Below are positions 9,887 through 16,843 of a DNA stretch of 64,000 nt, one piece after another (position 1 is the stretch's first letter; every line of letters begins with the position of its first letter). The stretch spans positions 33,966-97,965 of the forward strand of contig NZ_JAAIKO010000031.1 of the NCBI RefSeq assembly GCF_016107395.1. Reading direction: 5' to 3'. The stretch comes from Streptomyces fildesensis (GTDB lineage Bacteria > Actinomycetota > Actinomycetes > Streptomycetales > Streptomycetaceae). The notes below the pieces were generated by a model. It was given only the letters and a program-made list of their open reading frames with translations. It was not told where the DNA came from and searched no databases. The translations under genes and the position numbers were made by a program.

Positions 9887-11131
9887 GACGAGCAGTTCTT
9901 CCAGGCCCCGGATGACGTAGCCGGGCTTCCAGCGCGGTTCGGCGGCGAGCCGCAGACCCGGCGCGCGGCTCAGCAGCGTGCCGAAGGACGCGGCCAGCTC
10001 GATGCGGGCCAGCGGCGCGCCCAGGCAGTAGTGGATACCGGCACCGAAGGTGAGATGCCGGTTGTCGGCGGCCGGGCGGCGCAGGTCCAGCCGGCCGGGG
10101 TCGGGGAAGCGCGACGGGTCGCGGTTGGCGGACCCGAAGAGCAGCGCGACCTCGGAACCCCGCGGGATCACCGTGTCGCCGACCTGGATGTCGTCCAGGA
10201 CCCAGCGCTCGAACATCTGCAGCGGGGTGTCGTACCGCAGCAGTTCCTCGATGGCGTCGCGGAGCAGCCCGGATTCCGCGCGGAGCAGTTCGAGCTGATC
10301 AGGATGGCGGAACAGGGTGAACCAGCCGTTCGCTGTGGTGTTCACCGTCGCCTCGTGGCCGGCGTTGAGCAGCAGCACGCATGTGGAGACCATCTCCTGC
10401 TCGCTGAGCGTGTCCCCGTCCTCGTAGGCGGCGATCAGGGCGCTGATCAGGTCCTCGCCCGGTGTACGGCGGCGCTCGGCGATCAGCCCGCGCAGATACT
10501 CCGAGAACTCCTCGCTCGCCCGCACCGCCCGCCGGGCGGTCTCCTCGTCCGGGTTCAGCTCGTACATCCCGCAGATGTCCGCCGACCAGGGCCGCAGCGG
10601 CTGCCGGTCGCCGGGCGGGATGCCGAGCATCTCCGCGATGACCGCGACGGGCAGCGGTTCGGCGACCCGGGCCAGCAGGTCACCGCCGCCGTCCGCCTGC
10701 AGACCGTCGACCAGCTCGTCGGCGAGCCGTTGCACGGTCGGCGCGAGCCGCTCGACGGTGCGCGGGGTGAACGCCTTCGCGACCAGCCGGCGGATCCGGG
10801 TGTGGTCGGGGGCCTCCAGGTCCAGCAGGCCGTTGTCGTTGAGGACGTGGAACGGCTCGTGCCCGGCCGGCGGCGCCTCGCGGCCGAACTCCTCGTGGGT
10901 GAACCGGTGCAGATACGTACGCCCCAGCCGGCGGTCGCGCAGCAGCGCGCTCACATCGTCGTAGTGCGGGATCAGCCACTGCCGGGTGGGCTCGAACCAG
11001 TGCGCGCGGCCCGCCGCGCGCAGCGCCTCGTACGCCGGATACGGGTCCGCGACGAACGCGGCGGACCACGGGTCGAACTCCTTCACCGCCGGGCCGGACG
11101 TCTCCTGGCCGCTCATCGGTCGATCCGTCAT
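9878..11131 (-). CDS. Cytochrome P450
   Basis: A 417-aa bacterial class I P450. The oxygen-binding I-helix is AGHEAT (257-262), the K-helix ExxR is E296-R299, and the heme thiolate is Cys369 in FGAGIHYCLGAPLAR. All are canonical. It needs ferredoxin partners, and none is encoded nearby. Its ATG overlaps the TGA of the metallo-beta-lactamase-fold gene (TGATG), so the two are translationally coupled. The Nudix gene before that is coupled by ATGA, giving a three-gene Nudix-MBL-P450 unit. The substrate is unknown. A housekeeping or detoxification role is more likely than antibiotic tailoring, because no biosynthetic genes are near. Confidence 0.95.
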   Translation of the reverse strand: MTDRPMSGQETSGPAVKEFDPWSAAFVADPYPAYEALRAAGRAHWFEPTRQWLIPHYDDVSALLRDRRLGRTYLHRFTHEEFGREAPPAGHEPFHVLNDNGLLDLEAPDHTRIRRLVAKAFTPRTVERLAPTVQRLADELVDGLQADGGGDLLARVAEPLPVAVIAEMLGIPPGDRQPLRPWSADICGMYELNPDEETARRAVRASEEFSEYLRGLIAERRRTPGEDLISALIAAYEDGDTLSEQEMVSTCVLLLNAGHEATVNTTANGWFTLFRHPDQLELLRAESGLLRDAIEELLRYDTPLQMFERWVLDDIQVGDTVIPRGSEVALLFGSANRDPSRFPDPGRLDLRRPAADNRHLTFGAGIHYCLGAPLARIELAASFGTLLSRAPGLRLAAEPRWKPGYVIRGLEELLVSW

Positions 11132-11970
11132 CAGTAGGTCCGCCGGTCCTCGATCAACCCGTGCTCGCGCAGATAGTCCAGCTGCGCCCGCACCGACAGC
11201 TCCGCCGCCGGCCACAGCGACCGGTCGACGTCGTAGTAGACGTGCGCGACCACCTGGGCGGGCGTCAGACAGCCCGCCTCCACGGCGGTCTCCACCTGCG
11301 CCAGCCGGCTCGCGCGGTGCGCGAGGTAGTACTCGACGGCGCCGCGCGCGTCCTTCAGCACCGGGCCGTGGCCGGGCAGCACCGTGTCGACGCCGGCCAT
11401 CGTCATCGCCTGCAGACGGCGCAAGGAGTCGAGGTAGTCGCCGAGCCGGCCGTCCGGGTGCACCACGATCGTCGTGCCGCGCCCCAGCACCGTGTCACCG
11501 GTCAGGACGGCGCTGTCGGCCGGCAGATGGAAGGAGAGCGAATCCGCGGTGTGCCCGGGCGTGCCGACGACGCGCAGCTCCAGACCGCCGGTGGTGATGA
11601 CGTCGCCCGCCGCCAGCCCCTCGTCGCCCAGCCGCAGCGCCGGGTCGAGCGCCCGGACCTTCGTCCCCGTCAGCTCGGCGAAGCGCGCGGCGCCCTCCGC
11701 GTGGTCCGGGTGGCCGTGGGTGAGGAGCGTCAGCGCGACGCGCTTGCCGGCCGCCTCGGCGGTCGCGACGACGTTGCGCAGATGCGCGTCGTCGAGCGGG
11801 CCCGGGTCGATGACGACCGCGAGATCGGAACCCGGCTCGGAGAGCAGCCAGGTGTTGGTGCCGTCCAGGGTCATCGGCGACGGGTTCGGGGCCAGGACGC
11901 AGACGGCACGTGCCGTCGCGGGGCCGCCGACCGTCGGCTGCGGCCTGCCGGGCAGGATCGCCGACGTCAT
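11131..11970 (-). CDS. MBL-fold metallohydrolase (LACTB2/glyoxalase-II like)
   Basis: A 279-aa di-metal hydrolase. The metal ligands are THGHPDH (84-90), His140 in GTPGHTADS, Asp159 in LTGDTV and the later PGHGP histidine near 203. A C-terminal winged-helix-like tail (about 215-279) is typical of the LACTB2/Rv3677c group, whose human member is an endoribonuclease. The exact substrate is unknown. It is coupled to the upstream Nudix gene by ATGA overlap and to the downstream P450 by TGATG overlap. I recall an equivalent gene in the same neighbourhood in mycobacteria. Confidence 0.92.
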   Translation of the reverse strand: MTSAILPGRPQPTVGGPATARAVCVLAPNPSPMTLDGTNTWLLSEPGSDLAVVIDPGPLDDAHLRNVVATAEAAGKRVALTLLTHGHPDHAEGAARFAELTGTKVRALDPALRLGDEGLAAGDVITTGGLELRVVGTPGHTADSLSFHLPADSAVLTGDTVLGRGTTIVVHPDGRLGDYLDSLRRLQAMTMAGVDTVLPGHGPVLKDARGAVEYYLAHRASRLAQVETAVEAGCLTPAQVVAHVYYDVDRSLWPAAELSVRAQLDYLREHGLIEDRRTY

Positions 11971-12917
11971 TCAGCAGCTCCTTGCGACGAGTTGGGTCCT
12001 TGCTCGGATCCTTGCCCGGTTCCTTGCTCGGATCCTTGCGGAATGTGCTTGGTGAATTCCTCGTGCCCCGGCCAGCTCAGCACGATCTGCCCCTCTTCGA
12101 GCACCGCCCGCGCCAGCACCGGCGTCAGATCCCGGCTGGCCGCGCCCGCCAGGGCCGCCTTCACCGAGTCGTACGGGAGCAGCGCGCGCAGCGTCGCGAT
12201 GGTCGGCGGCATCATCACCATCTCGCCGCGCCGGTAGCCCTCCACGGCCTCGGCCGGGCGCAGCCACACCGTGTGGTCGGCCTCGCCCGAGACGTCCAGG
12301 GTGCGCTGCCCGGCCGGCATCATCGCGACGAAGAACCAGGTGTCGTAACGGCGCTCCTCGAACTCCGGGGTGATCCAGCGCGCCCACGGGCCGAGCAGAT
12401 CGGAGCGCAGCACCAGCTCGCGCCGGGCCAGGAAGTCGGCGAACGACAGCTCCCGGCTGACCAGTGCCTCGCGGTCGGCCTCCCAGCTCTCGCCGGTGGT
12501 GTCCGCCACGACGCTGTCACCGTCGGGACCCGCCAGCAGGACGCCCGACTCCTCGAACGTCTCCCGCACCGCCGCGCAGACCACCGCCTGCGCCGACACC
12601 GGGTCCACCCCGAGGGCGGCCGACCACTGCGCGAGCGACGGGCCGGCCCACCGGACCGGCTTCTCGTCCCGCGGGTCGACCCCACCGCCCGGATACGCGT
12701 ACGCGCCCCCGGCGAAGGCCATGGAGGCGCGTCTGCGCAGCATGTGGACGGCCGGGCCGTCGCTCGTACCGTCCGGGCTGTCCCGCAGGAGCAGTACGGT
12801 CGCGGCCCTGCGCGGGGTCACGGGGGTCAGATCCCCGTTCGCCAGCGCCCGGATCCGGTCCGGCCAGGAGGCCGGGAACCACTGTCCGTCACTCGTGCCG
12901 CCGCTGCTCGTGGTCAT
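11967..12917 (-). CDS. Nudix hydrolase, NUDT19-like
   Basis: A 316-aa Nudix protein that hydrolyses a nucleoside diphosphate linked to another moiety. The Nudix box is split by an insertion. AYPGGGVDPRDE (about 84-95) is separated by about 45 residues from the helix AAVRETFEESGVLL, as in NUDT19-type coenzyme A diphosphatases. A CoA-related substrate is possible but not proven. The C-terminus has an imperfect Gln/Gly/Ser repeat (QGSEQGTGQGSEQG), encoded by a short repeated DNA tract at 11995-12040. The ATG at 12917 has no Shine-Dalgarno, but a TACGAT -10 box lies 7 bases upstream, which suggests a leaderless transcript. The gene opens the Nudix-MBL-P450 unit. Confidence 0.9.
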   Translation of the reverse strand: MTTSSGGTSDGQWFPASWPDRIRALANGDLTPVTPRRAATVLLLRDSPDGTSDGPAVHMLRRRASMAFAGGAYAYPGGGVDPRDEKPVRWAGPSLAQWSAALGVDPVSAQAVVCAAVRETFEESGVLLAGPDGDSVVADTTGESWEADREALVSRELSFADFLARRELVLRSDLLGPWARWITPEFEERRYDTWFFVAMMPAGQRTLDVSGEADHTVWLRPAEAVEGYRRGEMVMMPPTIATLRALLPYDSVKAALAGAASRDLTPVLARAVLEEGQIVLSWPGHEEFTKHIPQGSEQGTGQGSEQGPNSSQGAAE

Positions 12918-13019
12918 GGGCGGGATCGTACGTCCTGCCGCCCTGATGTTCGAGGGTGAGTCTCCGCGGCCGGGCACCCGGCCCGGCCTGCGGAGCGCTC
13001 GGACCAGCGCGACCCGGCG

Positions 13020-13481
13020 TCAGACCAGCTCGACCTGGATCTCGACCTCGACCGGAGCGTCCAGCGGCAGCACGGCCACGCCGACGGCGCTGCGCGCGTG
13101 CACGCCCTTCTCGCCGAGCACCTCGCCGAGGAGCTCGCTCGCACCGTTGATCACGGCCGGCTGCCCGGTGAAGTCCGTCGCCGAGGCGACGAAACCGACG
13201 ACCTTCACGACCCGCTTGATGCGGTCCAGGTCACCGACGACCGACTTGACCGCCGCGAGCGCGTTCAGCGCGCACGTACGGGCCAGGTCCTTGGCCTCCT
13301 CGGGCGTCACCTCGGCGCCGACCTTGCCGGTCACCGTCAACTTGCCGTCCACCATCGGCAGCTGGCCGGACGTGTACACGTACACACCCGACTGCACGGC
13401 CGGCTGGTACGCGGCCAGCGGCGGCACGACGGCGGGCAGCGTCATCCCGAGCGAGGCGATCCTGTCCTCGACCGCGCTCAC
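13020..13481 (-). CDS. RidA-family protein (Rid/YjgF)
   Basis: A 153-aa Rid-superfamily protein. Members deaminate reactive enamine/imine intermediates or bind small ligands as trimers. Visible family features are YVYTSGQLPMVDGKL, the helix TCALNALAAVKSVVGDLDRI, VVGFVASATDF and the C-terminal HARSAVGVAVLPLDAPVEVE. The archetypal RidA catalytic arginine (RSAVEV context) is replaced here by HARSAVGVAVLP, so activity may differ from enteric RidA. The GTG at 13481 overlaps the TGA of the DUF4177 gene (GTGA) and is clearly coupled to it. Confidence 0.9.
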   Translation of the reverse strand: MSAVEDRIASLGMTLPAVVPPLAAYQPAVQSGVYVYTSGQLPMVDGKLTVTGKVGAEVTPEEAKDLARTCALNALAAVKSVVGDLDRIKRVVKVVGFVASATDFTGQPAVINGASELLGEVLGEKGVHARSAVGVAVLPLDAPVEVEIQVELV

Positions 13482-13639
13482 GCCTGCTTCTCCCGCTTGA
13501 AGTAGGCCACCAGCTGTTCCGCGTTGTTCCCATTGGGTACGACCTGGACCAGCTCCCAGCCGTCCTCGCCCCACGTGTCCAGAATCTGCTTCGTCGCGTG
13601 CACAAGAAGCGGCACGGTCGCGTATTCCCACTTAGCCAT
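13478..13639 (-). CDS. DUF4177 small protein
   Basis: A 53-aa protein starting MAKWEYATVPLLVHATKQI and containing the DUF4177 core WGEDGWELVQVV. Proteins of this type are short beta-alpha units of unknown function. The start ATG at 13639 lacks a Shine-Dalgarno, but TACAGT lies 7 bases upstream, suggesting leaderless expression. It is followed by ridA with a 4-base overlap. The pairing of this small gene with RidA and the ArsA pair is also remembered from mycobacteria (Rv3678A-Rv3680), which supports it being real. Confidence 0.88.
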   Translation of the reverse strand: MAKWEYATVPLLVHATKQILDTWGEDGWELVQVVPNGNNAEQLVAYFKREKQA

Positions 13640-13766
13640 GGAGCCGACTGTAACGCCTGCTCCCACCCGCCCCGGCCAGCACCCGCCAGCGCTGCCCGGC
13701 GAGGTCCCGCCGGGAGATAGAGGCCACACCTGGGCAGTGGGCTGCTTGGGCCGAAGGCCGAGTGGT

Positions 13767-13772
13767 TAGGCT
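13767..13772 (+). promoter_or_regulatory. -10 box for leaderless ArsA-1
   Basis: TAGGCT ends exactly 6 bases before the GTG at 13779, so transcription would begin at or next to the start codon. The -35 region is weak. Confidence 0.55.
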
Positions 13773-13778
13773 CGAAGG

Positions 13779-14789
13779 GTGAGCCCTCAACAGTCCACCC
13801 CCACCAGGCTCCATATCGTCACGGGCAAGGGCGGCACCGGGAAGACCACGGTCGCCGCCGCTCTGGCGCTCGCCCTCGCCGCCGAAGGCCGCCGCACGCT
13901 GCTGATCGAGGTCGAGGGACGGCAGGGCATCGCCCAGGTCTTCGAGACCGGGGCGCTGCCCTACGAGGAGCGGAAGATCGCCGTCGCGCCCGGCGGCGGC
14001 GAGGTGCGCGCGCTCGCCATCGACCCCGAGCTCGCGCTGCTGGACTACCTGGACATGTTCTACAAGCTCGGCCGGGCGGGCCGCGCCCTCAAGAAGCTCG
14101 GCGCGATCGACTTCGCGACGACCGTCGCCCCCGGTCTGCGGGACGTCCTGCTGACCGGCAAGGCGTGCGAGGCCGTGCGCCGCAAGGACAACGCGGGCTG
14201 GCGGGCGTACGACGCGGTCGTGATGGACGCCCCGCCGACCGGCCGCATCACCCGCTTCCTCAACGTCAACGACGAGGTCGCGGGACTGGCCAGGATCGGG
14301 CCGATATACAACCAGGCGCAGGCCGTGATGCGGGTGCTGAAGTCCACCGAGACCGCGGTGCACCTGGTGACGCTGCTGGAGGAGATGCCGGTCCAGGAGA
14401 CCGTGGACGGCGTCGCGGAACTGCGGGCGGCCGGGCTGCCCGTGGGAGCCGTCGTGGTCAACATGCTGCGCCCGGTGCTGCTGGACGACGCGGACCTCGA
14501 ATCGGCCGCCAACGGCCGGCGCACCGCCGTCGCCAAGGCACTGTCCCAGGCCGGCCTGGGCGGTGCCCGCAAGGGCGGGCAGGCGGAGCGGCTCGTCGAC
14601 CCGCTGCTCGCGCAGGCCCACGAGCACGCCCAGCGCGTCCTGCTGGAGCGCCGCGAGCGCGCCGAGATCGCCACCCTCGGCCTGCCGACGTACGAACTGG
14701 AACTGCGCGGCGAGGGCGTCGACCTCGGCGGCCTCTACCGGCTGGCCGACAGCCTGCGCAAGCAGGGAATGACGGGCGGGGAGAGCTGA
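13779..14789 (+). CDS. ArsA/Get3-like ATPase, subunit A
   Basis: A 336-aa SIMIBI-class ATPase. The deviant P-loop GKGGTGKT is at 16-23 with the signature lysine present, switch I/II segments are visible (IEVEGRQGIAQVFE, VVMDAPPTGRI), and there is no arsenite-binding Cys triad, so arsenic transport is unlikely. From memory it matches Rv3679 of M. tuberculosis (described as a Get3-like A protein), which works as a heterodimer with the product of the next gene. A role in handling membrane proteins or in envelope stress is an inference. The GTG start has no leader. The next ArsA gene follows after a short, peculiar spacer. Confidence 0.9.
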   Translation: MSPQQSTPTRLHIVTGKGGTGKTTVAAALALALAAEGRRTLLIEVEGRQGIAQVFETGALPYEERKIAVAPGGGEVRALAIDPELALLDYLDMFYKLGRAGRALKKLGAIDFATTVAPGLRDVLLTGKACEAVRRKDNAGWRAYDAVVMDAPPTGRITRFLNVNDEVAGLARIGPIYNQAQAVMRVLKSTETAVHLVTLLEEMPVQETVDGVAELRAAGLPVGAVVVNMLRPVLLDDADLESAANGRRTAVAKALSQAGLGGARKGGQAERLVDPLLAQAHEHAQRVLLERRERAEIATLGLPTYELELRGEGVDLGGLYRLADSLRKQGMTGGES

Positions 14790-14850
14790 CATGGGTAGGA
14801 GCCGGCGGGGAGAACCGACATGGGCACGTCGGCGGGGGGAACTGACATGA
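14775..14850 (+). promoter_or_regulatory. Triplicated RBS-ATG unit and 19-codon ORF between ArsA genes
   Basis: Three near-identical units of the form GGCGGGGRGARCYGACATG end in ATGs at 14791, 14820 and 14847. The first ATG, one base after the subunit A stop, opens a 19-codon ORF whose TGA overlaps the third ATG (ATGA). The second ATG is in frame with the third. The layout suggests translational coupling between the subunits. Confidence 0.7.
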
Positions 14851-16145
14851 GCCTGGAGAATCCGGGGGATCTGGAGAGTCCGGTGCTGGCGATCGACCCG
14901 CTCCTCGACGATCCCAAGACCCGCATCATCGTCTGCTGCGGCTCCGGCGGCGTCGGCAAGACCACGACCGCCGCCGCGCTGGGAGTGCGTGCCGCGGAAC
15001 GCGGCCGCAAGTGCGTCGTCCTGACCATCGACCCGGCCCGCCGGCTCGCGCAGTCGATGGGCCTCAGCGAGCTGGACAACACACCGCGCCCGGTCACCGA
15101 CATCGACGAGTCCGCGGGCGGCACGCTGCACGCGATGATGCTCGACATGAAGCGGACCTTCGACGAGGTCGTGCTCCAGCACGCGGACCCCGAGCGGGCC
15201 CGCGCGATCCTCGACAACCCCTTCTACCAGTCCCTGTCGGCCGGCTTCGCGGGCACGCAGGAGTACATGGCGATGGAGAAGCTGGGCCAGCTGCGCGCGC
15301 TGGACGCCTGGAACCTGATCATCGTCGACACCCCGCCGAGCCGGTCCGCGCTGGACTTCCTGGACGCCCCGCAGCGCCTCGGCTCGTTCCTGGACGGGAA
15401 GTTCATCAAGCTGCTGATGGCGCCCGCGAAGGTCGGCGGCCGGGCCGGGATGAAGTTCCTCAATGTCGGCATGTCGATGATGACGGGCGTCCTGAGCAAG
15501 GTGATGGGCGCACATCTGCTGGGTGACGTGCAGACCTTCATCGCCGCCATGGACACCATGTTCGGCGGCTTCCGCAAGCGCGCGGACGCCACGTACAAGC
15601 TGTTGCAGGCCCCCGGGACGGCGTTCCTCGTCGTGGCCGCGCCTGAGCGGGACGCGCTGCGCGAGGCCGCGTACTTCGTCGAGCGGCTGGCCGCCGAGCG
15701 CATGCCGCTGGCCGGCCTGGTGCTGAACCGGGTGCACGGCAGCGGAGCGCCGCAGCTCACGGCGGAGCGGGCGCTGGCCGCCGCTCAGGCGCTCGAGGAG
15801 CCGCGGGAAAATCTTGTGGACGGCGGCATTGTGGATCGTGAGGCCGGGAAGGCTGACTCCGTTGCCGACGGGACCGACGACGGGACGGACCCGAAGACCC
15901 CGGCCGAAGCGGCCGACGACATGACGATTCCGCCCGAGCAGAGGCTTGCCGCCGGGCTGCTGCGGCTGCACGCCGAGCGCATGCGCGTGGTCGCGCGCGA
16001 ACGCCGCACCAGGGACCGTTTCGTCTCCGTGCACCCTGAGGTGCCGATGGTCGACGTAGCGGCCCTACCGGGCGACGTGCACGATCTGGACGGCTTGCGC
16101 TCGATCGGCGAACGGCTTGCCGGGGATCACCCCGCGGCGGCGTAG
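14847..16145 (+). CDS. ArsA/Get3-like ATPase, subunit B
   Basis: A 432-aa partner of the preceding ATPase. Its P-loop reads GSGGVGKTT (32-40), so the signature lysine of the deviant Walker A motif is a serine. The switch region IIVDTPPSRSALDFLD and the adenine-side segment LVLNRVHGS are intact. There is an acidic insertion near 330-360 and a Met/Gly-rich hydrophobic stretch (about 198-225, FLNVGMSMMTGVL) that could bind a hydrophobic client. The start at 14847 (MSLENPGD) gives an ATGA overlap with the 19-codon ORF and a GGGGGAA site. The in-frame ATG at 14820 is the alternative. The 3' end overlaps the tail of wblA by 19 bases. Confidence 0.9.
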   Translation: MSLENPGDLESPVLAIDPLLDDPKTRIIVCCGSGGVGKTTTAAALGVRAAERGRKCVVLTIDPARRLAQSMGLSELDNTPRPVTDIDESAGGTLHAMMLDMKRTFDEVVLQHADPERARAILDNPFYQSLSAGFAGTQEYMAMEKLGQLRALDAWNLIIVDTPPSRSALDFLDAPQRLGSFLDGKFIKLLMAPAKVGGRAGMKFLNVGMSMMTGVLSKVMGAHLLGDVQTFIAAMDTMFGGFRKRADATYKLLQAPGTAFLVVAAPERDALREAAYFVERLAAERMPLAGLVLNRVHGSGAPQLTAERALAAAQALEEPRENLVDGGIVDREAGKADSVADGTDDGTDPKTPAEAADDMTIPPEQRLAAGLLRLHAERMRVVARERRTRDRFVSVHPEVPMVDVAALPGDVHDLDGLRSIGERLAGDHPAAA

Positions 16146-16459
16146 TCGTCCTCTTCGTCCAGCGGCAGGATGCCGGTGCTCCGCTCGTACTCGGTACGGG
16201 CGGTCTCGAGCAGCCTGCGCCACGAGGTCACCGTTGGACGGCGTCGCAGCAGTGCCCTGCGCTCGCGTTCCGTCATCCCGCCCCACACGCCGAACTCGAC
16301 CCGGTTGTCGAGTGCGTCCGCCAGGCACTCCGTCCGCACCGGGCATCCGGTGCATACCGCCTTGGCCCTGTTCTGGGCCGCTCCCTGGACGAAAAGCTCG
16401 TCCGGATCAGTCGTCTTGCACGCTGCCTGCGTGCTCCAGTCGGTTACCCAGCTGCTCAT
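16127..16459 (-). CDS. wblA: WhiB-like transcription factor WblA
   Basis: A 110-aa iron-sulfur regulator. The four cluster cysteines are C14, C36, C39 and C45 (CTGCPVRTEC), followed by the GVWGG turn at 57-61 and the basic tail TERERRALLRRRP that contacts DNA and sigma factor. In Streptomyces, WblA drives sporulation of aerial hyphae and represses antibiotic production. The neighbouring ArsA pair and PBP match the remembered mycobacterial whiB4 locus. The ATG at 16459 is preceded by GAGAGGAC at a slightly long distance. An upstream in-frame start would add 15 unconserved residues. A long divergent intergenic region lies upstream. Confidence 0.93.
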   Translation of the reverse strand: MSSWVTDWSTQAACKTTDPDELFVQGAAQNRAKAVCTGCPVRTECLADALDNRVEFGVWGGMTERERRALLRRRPTVTSWRRLLETARTEYERSTGILPLDEEDDYAAAG

Positions 16460-16843
16460 GCTGGCGCCGTCCTCTCCCGAATCGAGGCTCCCCCACGGCG
16501 GCAACCGGCATATTCACCGTTGCCAGTTGAGGACGTTACGGAAGGTAGGCGTGACGCAACAGCCCTTTCAGGCCCAATCTTCGATGGCCCGAATGGACTA
16601 TGGGTGTGCGGCAGATCACCCAACGGAGTGAGCGGCACCCATTTCGGACTTATGGGGCAGAGCGGTCACTGCGCCTGGCATATCGCCCAAGTCGCCCGGC
16701 ATATGACAGGAATTCGGGCAGTTCTCATCACCCACAAGAGTGACGATGGAGGACAGGCGCACGCTCAGCGACCGCGCCTGTCCGTTACAGAGTAGGCGAA
16801 CAGATGGGCGCACGTCCGGGGAATCGCAACGTAGGCTGCCTCC
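16460..16843. promoter_or_regulatory. Divergent wblA / PBP control region
   Basis: These 384 bases hold no gene. They contain a perfect 10-bp inverted repeat (GGACAGGCGC at 16751-16760 and GCGCCTGTCC at 16774-16783) with a 13-base spacer. Just before it is an outward-facing pair TCACC/AGTGA at about 16729-16744. The left part is AT-richer and fits a long wblA leader. The repeat sits 60 bases before the PBP promoter and may be an operator or insulating hairpin. Confidence 0.5.
16832..16837 (+). promoter_or_regulatory. -10 box for leaderless PBP
   Basis: TAGGCT ends 6 bases before the ATG at 16844. No convincing -35 is visible. Confidence 0.55.

Noticed and set aside
13632..16034. An 800-residue minus-strand open frame
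   Set aside because: It lies opposite the two ArsA genes, whose motifs are intact, and has shadow composition.
16729..16744. BldD box near wblA
   Set aside because: The TCACC/AGTGA halves are in the opposite order to the AGTGA-N-TCACC consensus, so I report only the geometry.
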